Shown: piece by piece, positions 23,101 to 32,325 of the stretch
Layout of the letters: the number at the start of each line of letters is the position of its first letter
How positions within the stretch are numbered: position 1 is the stretch's first letter
Origin: Bryoerythrophyllum caledonicum
Lineage: Eukaryota > Streptophyta > Bryopsida > Pottiales > Pottiaceae
Length of the DNA stretch: 64,000 nucleotides
Assembly (NCBI GenBank): GCA_963971425.1
Contig: OZ020524.1
Coordinates: 22,559,022 to 22,623,021 of the forward strand
Direction: 5' to 3'
Translations under genes and position numbers: made by a program
Notes under the pieces: model-generated
Database searches by the model: none
Seen by the model: the letters and a program-made list of their open reading frames with translations, nothing else
Told to the model about the DNA's origin: nothing

Positions 23101-24714
23101 ATGGCGTCCGCCGACGTGCCGCCTCAGCTGGCCAGCCTCGAGCAAGAAGTCCGCGACATTTTCAAGCTTCTTTCGTGAGTATAACATATCTTTCTTTTCT
23201 TCCATCTGCATGTTATGTCTTGTAAGAATGGGTTGATAGGGTTTTGTTGATGGCAGGACTGGTTTTCAGCGATTAGACAAGATCAAGAATGTGGAGAGGC
23301 AATCCAGGCAGCTGGAGGAGCTCACTGCCAAGATGCGTGAGGCCAAAAGGTGTGCGATCATGTGTGACATTCTTCAGGTTTTTAGGCCATGTCATTGATT
23401 GGTTGTTGATCTTTTTGGCACAGGATGATCAAGGATTTTGATAGAGATATCAAGGAAGAAGAGAGAGAGCCTCAGACAATGAAGCTGCTGACTGAGAAGA
23501 AACAATCCCTAGTAAGCTGGACGCCTCAGTTTCGGATTGGGTGTAATTGAGTGAGTCTAGGGTACTTCTGACAAGCTTTTGTTTCACAGATCAAGGAGCT
23601 GAACTCGTACGTTGCCTTGAGAAAGACTTACACTAGCTCGTTTGGAAGCAAGCACGAGCTTCTTGATGGTGGCTCTTTCTCTGGATCCGTGCGTGATGTT
23701 GGCGCTCCCTCAAGTTAGTTTGTCTCCCTTGTAAATGAAAATGTCACTGGTCTCTGTCTTCTTGATGTTTCCTGCTTTTATGTTTGATTGTTACCATCAT
23801 CTTGTTCCGTGTGCAGTTGTGTCGAATCAAGAGGTCGTGGAAACTGGAAAGAAGCAGGTGGATGAAACGGATCAGACAACTGAAACGGACCAGACAACTG
23901 AAACGTCTGAAAAGGTAACTAGAACCTGCCACTGGAGAACCAAAATTGAGTGGAACTGTGGCCTTTTCGCATCACCTAATGCTAGATTTGGCTTTTTATT
24001 ATGTTAGGTCAAGGAAGACACCGTCAACATTGGTGCGGAGACAACTGTGACTTCGACAGAACAAGTATGCCTATTGTGCCTCTGTTTTTTGAATCCTGAA
24101 TGTGAAGCTCTTTGATGCAAGTTTTTGTTATGATATATATTTTGTGGATTCTTGCACGCTTAGTACGTTGGTGATAAATTCCGCAGACCGAGAAACTGAG
24201 CAAAACCAACAAGGCTTCAAAGGTGGTGAAAAAGATTGGTCGACAGGTACTCGGCTTCTCGTTTTATCCCTAGAGCCACCTCTAGAAAAGATTGTGAGTT
24301 TGTGATATGATAGAGCCTGCATATTTCATATGCAAAAGTTTTTTCGTTAGCAGATGGAGGCATGTCAGGTGGATTTTTCTGCAACTCGAGGTTGATTGCT
24401 AAATTCTTGTACTGATCATATCATGCGCTGCAGATTGCAACAGATCGATGTGTCATGTTCTTTCTGCTTCTCATCGTTGTGGGCGTCGTCGCAATCCTCG
24501 CCGTCAAAGTAAATTTTCCAATCCTTCTTAGTTTTCTTTCATGCTCAGTCCTTGGTAGCCAAAAGGCAGATTCGACTGTTACTTGCTTTCTAGAAACTCA
24601 TCAATCTCTTGATCTCTCCAGCTTGTTCATCCAAGCAGCGAAGGTGTCCAAGCTCGGGGATCAACACCCCCAGCTCCCAACCGGCGGTTGCTGCTATCCA
24701 CCTCAAAAATCTGA
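23101..24714 (+). CDS. novel plant SNARE (NPSN, Qb-SNARE), divergent SNARE motif
   Basis: Nine exons give 253 aa: 23101-23174, 23257-23349, 23424-23511, 23590-23713, 23817-23914, 24008-24064, 24187-24246, 24434-24508, 24622-24714; all GT-AG, phases consistent. The N-terminal half is typical NPSN: PPQLASLEQEVRDIFKLL, RLDKIKNVERQSRQLEELT, MREAKRMIKDFDREIKEEE, SYVALRKTYTSSFGSK. The end has the C-terminal SNARE flank KKIGRQIATDRC, a tail-anchor helix (VMFFLLLIVVGVVAILAV) and LVHPSS. NPSNs act in membrane fusion, mainly at the plasma membrane and cell plate. Between lies an unusual Thr-rich stretch with a duplicated DETDQTTETDQTTET, and about 11 residues that relatives have in the SNARE heptads (the DTIQFSL region) are absent. 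It could be a functional divergent paralogue or a decaying gene. Confidence 0.85.
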
Positions 24715-25296
24715 CCTCAAACTAGAGCTTCCACTTCCCAATTCTCTAGGCCAAAGTACATAGTATCCCACACTTCCTGGAGTGTCAAACCTAAAGACAA
24801 ACATCAACGGTGCAAAACCAACGCAGACCACTCATCCTTGCACTAGAACAAGAGATGTTATATATGCTGACCAATGTGAGGTACAGTGTTTTAGCTGAAC
24901 TTTCTAAATACTGTAACATGATCAAAGCAAAGAGCAATTCAAACTCTCCACATGAATCGGTCGGCGACACCACAGTCGTCGATGGAGCGGCATCAATCAG
25001 GGACGGAGAATAATAGATTCGATCGTGTTCGTAGAATGGAATGGCTTTCGCACGCCACCAGCAAGGATACGCCAAAAGCAAAGCGCTGGTTGTCGTGCAT
25101 GCAATTAGTCCAGGTTGGTTTGCTTGCAGATCGTCTTGGCTTTGCCCACCCGTCCCTTGCATGTGCAACTGAAGCGAGAGTTTCTCCCCAAACTGCAATT
25201 CATCGCTGGATTTGGTAAGGACCTCCAAGCTCGTGAGTGGGTTGTTCTCAGATTTCTGTTCGACATGAGCTAGAGAGAGTTCGGGGGAGTCGGAGG

Positions 25297-26719
25297 ATGG
25301 ATAGGATCAGCCCCGCCTTGCAGCTGCGGCACCCAATCGCCAAACCCTCCCACAAATTCGTCTCCTCCGTGCGCTGTGCAGCGAAACGTGACAACGCTGG
25401 GAGCAAGAAATGGCGTTCCAGGAGCGACCAAGACGGGGTCGGATTCTCGCCGAATTGTGGGCGGAGGCGCGTGTTGGCGGTCATGGCGTGGCCTCTGCTG
25501 ATTCACCATTCCGCCATGACGCTGGTAGAAATCTCGTGACCGAATGCAGGCAGCTCTTTGACCTAAAGTGTTTTGGGTTTTTCCTCAATCTCGTGACCTA
25601 CTTTTGATGTGTAGGGCAGGAACGCGGCGGACGTGACGGAGGATCCGGTGGAGATGGCCGTGGTGGCGGTCCTGGACGCGCGCGACATGATTCCCGCGCT
25701 GTCCACGTTCTTTCTTCAAGCGAAATCCAAGTTTGGACCGTCCCTCGAATGCAAATCTCGCCACAAGTAACTAGCTCGATCATCGTCTTGTCTCTTTTCG
25801 TGTTCTAGTCTAGGTTTTAGCACGTCTCGCAAATGATGGATTCTCATGACTGAGGAGACCATGTTCCTCTGATGATGAATTCTGCGTTTTCCAGGGCGTT
25901 GATACTTCTGTACAATCGCCTGAAAATCAACTTGCCGAGGTTAGTCCAAGAGCTCGAAATCAATGAAGAATTTTCGGAACAGGTATGACTCTCCTACTGC
26001 TGTGTCTTCTCTCGTCAGAAAGAAAAAAGACTGCAGTTCTTTACGAAGTTACCCGAAGTTACCAGTCTTTCTTTGTATAACACTACTCTTTCCTCACTCT
26101 TAATAGTTATTATATGTGGAAGAGCTGGTGGTGTCTTAACTGGAATCCTCCGATTAAGTATGAAGAGCTTGGGGGTCTCTAAACTCAAGTTAGTACTAAT
26201 TTTAGCCGCCTTCTTCTCCTTGAGCTGATTATAAGTATTTAGAGCTATTTAGAGTGGATTTTGGTAATGAGGAAAAGATGTCAAAACTCACGGTATTTAT
26301 GCCTGGCTTGACAAAAAAAAACCCCAATACAGAGGACCGGGTTTTTGTATCTTCTCTTGTGACAATTGCGCTCTGCTTATCAGATTTTTCTCTTTTCTGA
26401 TGTGTCACAGCTTCTGCAAGGGTTAGCTTTGGTGGAGGAGGACATGTGTGCCCCGAGCATGGTGCCAGCCGCTGGTATGATCGAAAACTCATCGATCTCC
26501 CGCGTCAACGTCGAAGGATCCCTCAAGTCGCTCAAACTTGCTCGCAGCAAAGTCGATGTGCTTCTTCAACAGGTAACTAATTCTGCACCTTTCCTGACCT
26601 CCTCAAATCTGATCTTACAGCATTTGTTACAATGTAATGTACTCATGATTTCCTTGCAGGTACCGAATGAGCTTCTGGAGCTTGCACAGTTAGCACGAGG
26701 AGTTCGACCTATGGCTTGA
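25297..26719 (+). CDS. probable thylakoid-lumen protein, 229 aa, family unknown
   Basis: Five exons: 25297-25524, 25615-25766, 25895-25982, 26411-26572, 26660-26719 (690 nt, all GT-AG). The first ~55 residues are rich in Ser, Arg and Lys and poor in acids (VSSVRCAAKRDNAGSKKWRS), like a chloroplast transit peptide. A twin-arginine segment and hydrophobic run follow (CGRRRVLAVMAWPLLIHHSA), as in bipartite, Tat-dependent lumen signals. The mature part (~150 aa) looks all-helical: VEMAVVAVLDARDMIPALST, ALILLYNRLKINLPRLVQEL, SLKSLKLARSKVDVLLQQVP, ending ELAQLARGVRPMA. A four-helix lumenal protein of the PsbQ kind is a fair comparison, but I do not recognise the family. It shares an intron repeat with the nuclease gene. 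Confidence 0.7.
26087..26300. repeat. intronic dispersed repeat E, copy 1
   Basis: This part of intron 3 of the lumen-protein gene shares TACTCTTTCCTCACTCTT, TTGAGCTGATTATA-GTATTTA and GTCAAAACTCA with introns of the S1/P1 nuclease gene (about 44500-44720 and 45690-45915). It looks like a dispersed short element; its ends are not defined. Confidence 0.5.
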
Positions 26720-27461
26720 AACTCCACAGATTATGAGAAAACTGGGTTGTCACATTTAGGGAGGACGGATTATTGGCTGTAACATAGCCGTATACGACAT
26801 TGGATTTATATGGGGGCAGGTTTGCAGGAATTGTACAGTGGAGGAACGAATCTGCTCATGTGTTGAATTTGTAAGATTTGCAGTGGTCTGTCAGTAGCAT
26901 CTGATTCTACACACTCTGTGTAATGAACATGAGATTGATGTATTGTAATTTAAAGCCATGTGCATAATTTTCTCAGCAAGAAACGATGGGTTATGAGCCT
27001 CCTTTCCTTGTGTGCTAACTTGTGACTCAGATGATATTATATATGATGTTGAGAGGCATTTGCAATGAAATGGTTGTAATTCTGTACGTTCATCCGAGTT
27101 CAAATTCTATGTTGTAGAATCTCTGATGAAGGCGATAGAGTTGACAGTTCACCTATTGTTTGAACACTTTCTACCACGCAGCAGGTGAATACGTCAAAAG
27201 GTGCATAATGAAATAGAATCTAAATGGAACGCCCTGCAACAAATATTGTGATACGAGTGACTAATATGCTCTTTACTATTACAGGAAAACACTGTACCAA
27301 AAAACAAACTTCGTCAGGACAGGGGATTATTACGGTAGTTATAGATATTCGTCAGATCAAGAGTCACCTCTGTGAACTTCAGGCCCCATTCCTATTTGCA
27401 CCGTTTGCACATTATCTGATTGCTTGCATTGACTGCATCAGCCGGAGGTTTAGCAACGGCT
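26720..27461. other. 3' regions of convergent genes
   Basis: The lumen-protein gene (+) and the MED15-like gene (-) converge here. No ORF or repeat is recognised; it should contain both 3' UTRs. Confidence 0.5.
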
Positions 27462-27990
27462 TCAATAATTTCTCTGGAACGTGTCCATGATATTCTTTAT
27501 CTGCCTTTCGAAAGCTTCCACTTTGTCCCTGTTGAATTCCGCTGGTACCCGTTCCTGGGGTACACGCAAGTACGGTATCATGCGGTGCAAAACATCCTTG
27601 TAGTGCTTCAGCTTCTGGAGTTGCTCCGCCGGCATAGGCTGCACATCGGTAAAAACCGACGTTAATATGACGGCCATTAAAAACATAAAACTCCTTCGTT
27701 GACAATCCAATATTGTCTATCCTTCCTTGGGACAGATGAATACCTGGTTGCTTCGAGCCGTGAGCGTTGCATAAAGCTGAACCATGCTATTCAGGTACGT
27801 TCTTCTCAGAGTTTGAAGCTGTCACAAAATCAACCAAACACACGACTTAGTACAAAGTTTCAGCAACATACAGCAACATCACCTGCCAAAGCAATAAACA
27901 GCACATTGAAAGCTCAAGTCAACAGCATTCTGGTACAATTAAACATACCTTGCTCCACACAAAACTCTGTTCTTCTAAAACGGCGTTCAT
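27462..27990 (-). CDS. MED15-like protein, 97 aa (C-terminal coiled region only)
   Basis: Three exons, 27990-27949, 27818-27744 and 27638-27462, give 97 aa with GT-AG introns and matching phases; an in-frame TGA lies 27 bases before the ATG. The protein reads MNAVLEEQSFVWSK, then LQTLRRTYLNSMVQLYATLT, EQLQKLKHYKDVLHRMIPYL, and KVEAFERQIKNIMDTFQ. This matches the segment of plant Mediator subunit MED15 just after the Gln-rich part (pattern EKLKQFKxxLERMIxFLxV...KxxxYEKQI). Plant MED15 proteins are usually many hundreds of residues with an N-terminal KIX domain; here KIX and Gln-rich regions are absent. It could be a stand-alone Mediator-interacting protein, or the end of a longer gene with exons I missed. 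A donor-like site (28972) suggests a 5' UTR exon near 29 kb. Confidence 0.7.
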
Positions 27991-29786
27991 TCTCCTTCCC
28001 TGTCCTTGCACATGTCAGCAAAATGAAAGACGTCAACCAAAAAACGGCAACCGAGCTAATCTCAACAAGTAAATATAGAAAATGATAGAAACGTTGTCAG
28101 AACCCCTGAGATCCACGAAAATCGGGAACATGTTCAAGAGTGTACTAGGGAAGAATTCATTGCAATCAAACTGTTCATCACAGATTATCTTAGATTTCAA
28201 ATTTCCAAGGGATGCTTGTATTGTGCCAATTAAAAAATATTGTACAATTAAAATTTCACACCTTGAAAAAATAAAAAATAAAAAATACTGAGGCACATTT
28301 TTTGTCTCAGAACGTTGTCTGCCTTCAAAGTGCGTTAGTCTTTGTTAGCCAATTATGGATGGAAAGATGGGATGGATAAACAGGATGATAAAATGGAATG
28401 AAGACGTGACAGGATTGCAGACACTGCATCTAATATGATAGATATATACTACTTGTACAAATTGGACTTTCTCAAAGCAGGATTAGGTGACGGCAATAGC
28501 AAATCTCTTGCTCTGCCATGGTTAGAAAACAACCTCCATCCTGCTTATATCGAACGCAGAAAAGCTTGTTACAATCTCACCAATCTCCTGATTCCGCTCT
28601 CGGTCTACTCATTCAACAAAATCTGCACATGCAAGGCAAACACAATCAATCGTGAACCCAATCGGAAACGCTGCAACCTCTCATCCAATACCAAAGCTAT
28701 CACAAATCAAGGTTCCCGATCTCCAGAAATCTCTTGTGAAAGTATATTCCTAACGAGACGACACAAGAGCTCTCGAGTTAACCTAACGAGTTTCCCTTCT
28801 GATCCAAAACCCTCCGCCTTCCTGTCCAGAAAACTAAATCGCTGCGTCTGAAAAATTACAAGCAAGAGCTCTCTTATTTTCCCTACCGAAAAACCTAAAC
28901 ATCACCGCACCTCGCAGACCAAAAAAAAAATCCAAGCTTCCAAAAAATAAAAGAAGCACATAAGAAGAGTACCTTGTGTGTTCCGGTTGTGAAGCAGAAG
29001 AAACTTAATCAGTCGCAGCTGCAACCTCAAGAGGTTTTAGCGAGAGTGCGTTCCGTCACACAGACAGACAAACTCAGAATACAGACTCTCTGTCAAAGCC
29101 AAATGTGTGCAGACATTACATCGCAGTGACAGACATTACGCCCCTGCCCTACGTCGTTAGTTTAATACCTGTGTGAACACAGGTATCAAGTGTCTGTACT
29201 TTCCGGGCATCACCTGTTCATACATATCGGGTATCAAGTGTTCGTACTTGTCGGGTATCAACTGCACGTGATTCTCTGGGTGTCGGCTGAATCATAGTTC
29301 ACGGGGTATTAGCTATGTTAGGGTTCTCAGGGTATCAAGTGCTTTGATTTGATTAGCTCTAAGTGCCTATGAAGCATAGTTCAATAAAGTCCAAATGAAT
29401 TATTAAAGAATTTAAGAAGGGGCCAAATTGTATACTAATGAAATGAGTTGATTTTAAATGGCCTTCCAAAGTTTCTAATCCATTTCAAGTGGTTTTGACT
29501 TTACAAAATGGTAGGGGTTTTTTTAATGGGAAGGAAAGTAAGGTAGGGTGACTCAAAAGCAGTCATTTAAGCCAAATGGGGTTTGAAATCACATTGTATG
29601 TTTAAAAGGGACAATGCATAGAGATGAAAAATTAGGAAGCAAACTCAACGAGCAATTTTAGCTCAAAGTTGTCAAATTGATATAAAACTTACAAGCACAA
29701 AACCACCCAGGCCTTAAACTATACTAGAGAATTTGTGTGTTTATCATGGACTAAGTTAGAAATTTGTGCCCGATCCTAGAAACTGG
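27991..29786. other. upstream region of the MED15-like gene
   Basis: The minus-strand 5' UTR and its intron probably run to about 29.1 kb: on the minus strand ACACAAG-GTACTC at 28973/28972 is a good donor. From 29182 to 29340 diverged direct repeats of GGTATCAAGTGT-TCGTACTT with CGGG spacers occur. The rest is AT-rich. No gene is seen. Confidence 0.4.
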
Positions 29787-30375
29787 TACACTAATGATGT
29801 TCATTAGTGTTATGGCACCAATAGTGTAACTACCCCTATGACCTGACTTTCACTAAATGTCAATTTGTTTACATTTAGTGTTTAATGTCAAAAAATTAGC
29901 CTAACAAAATTGCTCATAACTTTTGCATTACGAAGAATTAGAAGATGTACCGTATACCGGTAGAATCTCCTTGAAAAAACACATAAGCTAGTCATCTCAC
30001 TCAATAGAATTGGTGCGAATTTGATAAAGATATGCCTCCTCAAACTTTCAACAAAAACTCAAGAAATCTGCCCAAAAATATTCGCTATAACTTTTTATTT
30101 AAGACAAATTTGAAGATGGGTAAGGTGCCATTGGAAGCGTCTTTTCAAATCAGTTTAGATAGGCACCAAAAACTCTCAAATTGGACAAAAATTGCCCCCG
30201 AAATCATCATTTGAAAAACCAACCTTCAAAAAATCAGCCCAACATGGAAGGTTTGCATTTAATATGTGGCAAAATTTGGGTGACTGCAATGAATTGTTAC
30301 ATAACCAACACTAAATGCCAATATGTTAATATGTAACAAGGGCAAAATTTACAAAAAATGACAATTACACCGTTC

Positions 30376-31010
30376 CCTGAATATAGTGTAGACTAGACTA
30401 TTTGAAATTTCCTACAGTAATTTCAATAAACGCAAATTAAAGTGGTCCACTTGAATTTTCCATCCACATCAAATCATGTCCATTAGAAATAGTGTGGCTT
30501 GTTTCAAAATAAAAGACACGGGAATTGATGTGGATAAGTTTTTACAAATTGTACTCAAAACCAAAATTATAATATAATAACATAATAATAACATAATAAC
30601 ATAATATAATAATAACATAATAATATAATAACATAATAATATAATAACATAATAATATAATAACATAGTAACATAATATAACATAATAATATTATTTTAT
30701 AACATAAGAATATAACATAAGAATATTAAAATAATATTATAATATATTATAACATAAAATAATATTAACATAAGAATATAACATAATAAAATAATAAAAT
30801 AATAAAATAATAATAACATAATAATAACATATAATACTAACATATTCATATTATATACAATAACCAAAATTGATGTGGTCTACCTCAATTTTCATCCAAA
30901 ACTAGAATTGATGTGGTCCACATCAATTTTCATCCAAAACTAGAATTGATGTGGTCCACATCAATTTTCATCCACATTACCTATACCTCCAGACTATATT
31001 CAGTGAACGG
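30376..31010. repeat. D-family block with tandem palindromic units and AT-rich microsatellite
   Basis: The block is bounded by CTGAATATAGT and its inverse (ACTATATTCAG). From about 30569 to 30850 it is made of ATAACATAATA-type units. From 30868 to 30975 the palindromic word TTGATGTGGTCCACATCAA recurs (first copy diverged), joined by TTCATCCAAAACTAG. Similar words are at 5290-5605. Confidence 0.65.
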
Positions 31011-31107
31011 TGTAGTGTTTAAGTTGACATTTAATGTTGTTACATTAGTAGGATAATTTACATTTAGCGTTTAAGTTCGTAAATAGTGTTGTGAACACTA
31101 ATGAACA

Positions 31108-31250
31108 GAAGAAGAAGAAGAACGCCGGTTCCCGAAGGGAACCGGCGTGAATAAAGTGTCTGTTCGTTCCATTGCTAAGACCATGCCCACCGGACAAGGA
31201 ATTAGCGAACTGGAACTACTTCCCCCTTTCGAGGGTAGACACTATGTAAC
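31108..31250 (-). other. LINE 3' end: hairpin and TTC tail
   Basis: At 31123-31147 CGCCGGTTCCC-GAA-GGGAACCGGCG forms a perfect 11-bp stem with a 3-nt loop; on the element strand it is followed directly by the TTC repeat. The ~125 bp up to GAGGGTAGAC (31240s) are shared by all five copies in the window. Position and conservation suggest the site recognised by the element's own RT. Confidence 0.85.
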
Positions 31251-31359
31251 GAGTAGCCAGAAACCAACCAACAAAGACCAACCACGACCAAACTAACTAA
31301 ACAACAAAAAACAAAACCAAACAGGCAGCCAATCAGGAAGAGACAGAGTGGCGAAGTTC

Positions 31360-32325
31360 CTAAGGGGGGTCTTGCCTATCAGGGAGGACTTGGTTGTTTC
31401 CGATTTTGCGTTTATGCAGTAAAATAGACATGGCATGTTGAATAGCGATGGTGTTGATATTTTTAAAGGTAGTTTTAATTGTATCAATGGGTATCTTGAA
31501 GGTATCTTCGAGAGTTTTCATAGATGGGATAAAGGTGGTGGCACGAGCGCCTGATGTGATTACAATAAGGGGGTCCACATTCCAACCGAGGGCAATGATG
31601 TCGTCAATAAGGGGTTGGTATTTATCTATTTTGTTTTGTATTGTTTCCGGGGAGAATCTATCGTTGCAATATGTAAATTCGATGAATTGAATGGTGTAGT
31701 CTTGGTTGATGTTCTCGGGTGGTGGGTCGTTGTATGGTAAACCTTTGACACAAAGAATGTCCGGTTTGAGCCTAGCGTTGCAATGACATCTTTGGGTCAT
31801 ACATGAGCATGGAAGTAGCCATGGGGGGACCGTGTTTTCTTGTGGATTGCTATTAAAAGTGCCGGCGTTCATAAGTATGAAACATCTCGATTTATTGTAG
31901 GAGGTGATTAGTTTTCGGACTTCCCATACCGCTTTGTTATGTCTTTTAACAATTAGGGAGTGTATGTGGTGGTTTTGGCATTTGAGTAGCACATGAAGCC
32001 ATGTGTCGGGGTCCGTTGAGGGGCATATGGGGCATGTTATGGATGGGAATCTTTCTATTCCAAAGAAGAGTTGTTTGCGAGCGCTTCCCATGTACTGACC
32101 CGTACGGAATTTGATGAGGCACGTTATTTGTGAGTCTGAGATGATGGGGTTTTTCCAAAAGTTTGTAGAGAGTTCATTGTCTATGTCGTTATTGTTAGTC
32201 CATTTTTCTATGTTAGGAATATTTTCTGAGATTGTATCCAGGTTGTTGTAGAGGTCTTGTTTTTTGAGATATTTGCCCAAAAATCTAATTGGGCCTTTGT
32301 CGGGGTATCTTCTTTGGAGGGCCAA
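31360..32325 (-). CDS. LINE C-terminal module: CCHC knuckle and PD-(D/E)XK restriction-like endonuclease
   Basis: This frame overlaps the end of the RNase H frame by ~118 nt and is in -1 relative to it. Within the overlap the upstream frame reads TCA-AAA-AAC, the slippery heptamer A_AAA_AAC (32265-32259) in correct phase; a shift there gives a continuous protein. The module has a knuckle C-x2-C-x9-H-x4-C (CPIC...WLHVLLKC, as in R2-type elements), then KPDILCV (PD), IQFIEFTYCND (the E of E-F-T) and KIDKYQPL (K-x-x-K-Y), then PLIVITSGARATTFIPSM. This is the layout of restriction-like endonucleases of R2 and Dualen elements. It ends with the TAA/TGA region at 31360. A decayed second copy of this module is at 5717-6185. 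Confidence 0.85.
   Translation of the reverse strand: MALQRRYPDKGPIRFLGKYLKKQDLYNNLDTISENIPNIEKWTNNNDIDNELSTNFWKNPIISDSQITCLIKFRTGQYMGSARKQLFFGIERFPSITCPICPSTDPDTWLHVLLKCQNHHIHSLIVKRHNKAVWEVRKLITSYNKSRCFILMNAGTFNSNPQENTVPPWLLPCSCMTQRCHCNARLKPDILCVKGLPYNDPPPENINQDYTIQFIEFTYCNDRFSPETIQNKIDKYQPLIDDIIALGWNVDPLIVITSGARATTFIPSMKTLEDTFKIPIDTIKTTFKNINTIAIQHAMSILLHKRKIGNNQVLPDRQDPP

Noticed and set aside
27420..28085. Plus-strand frames opposite the MED15-like gene
   Set aside because: They cross exons and introns of the minus-strand gene, which has consistent splice sites and family similarity.
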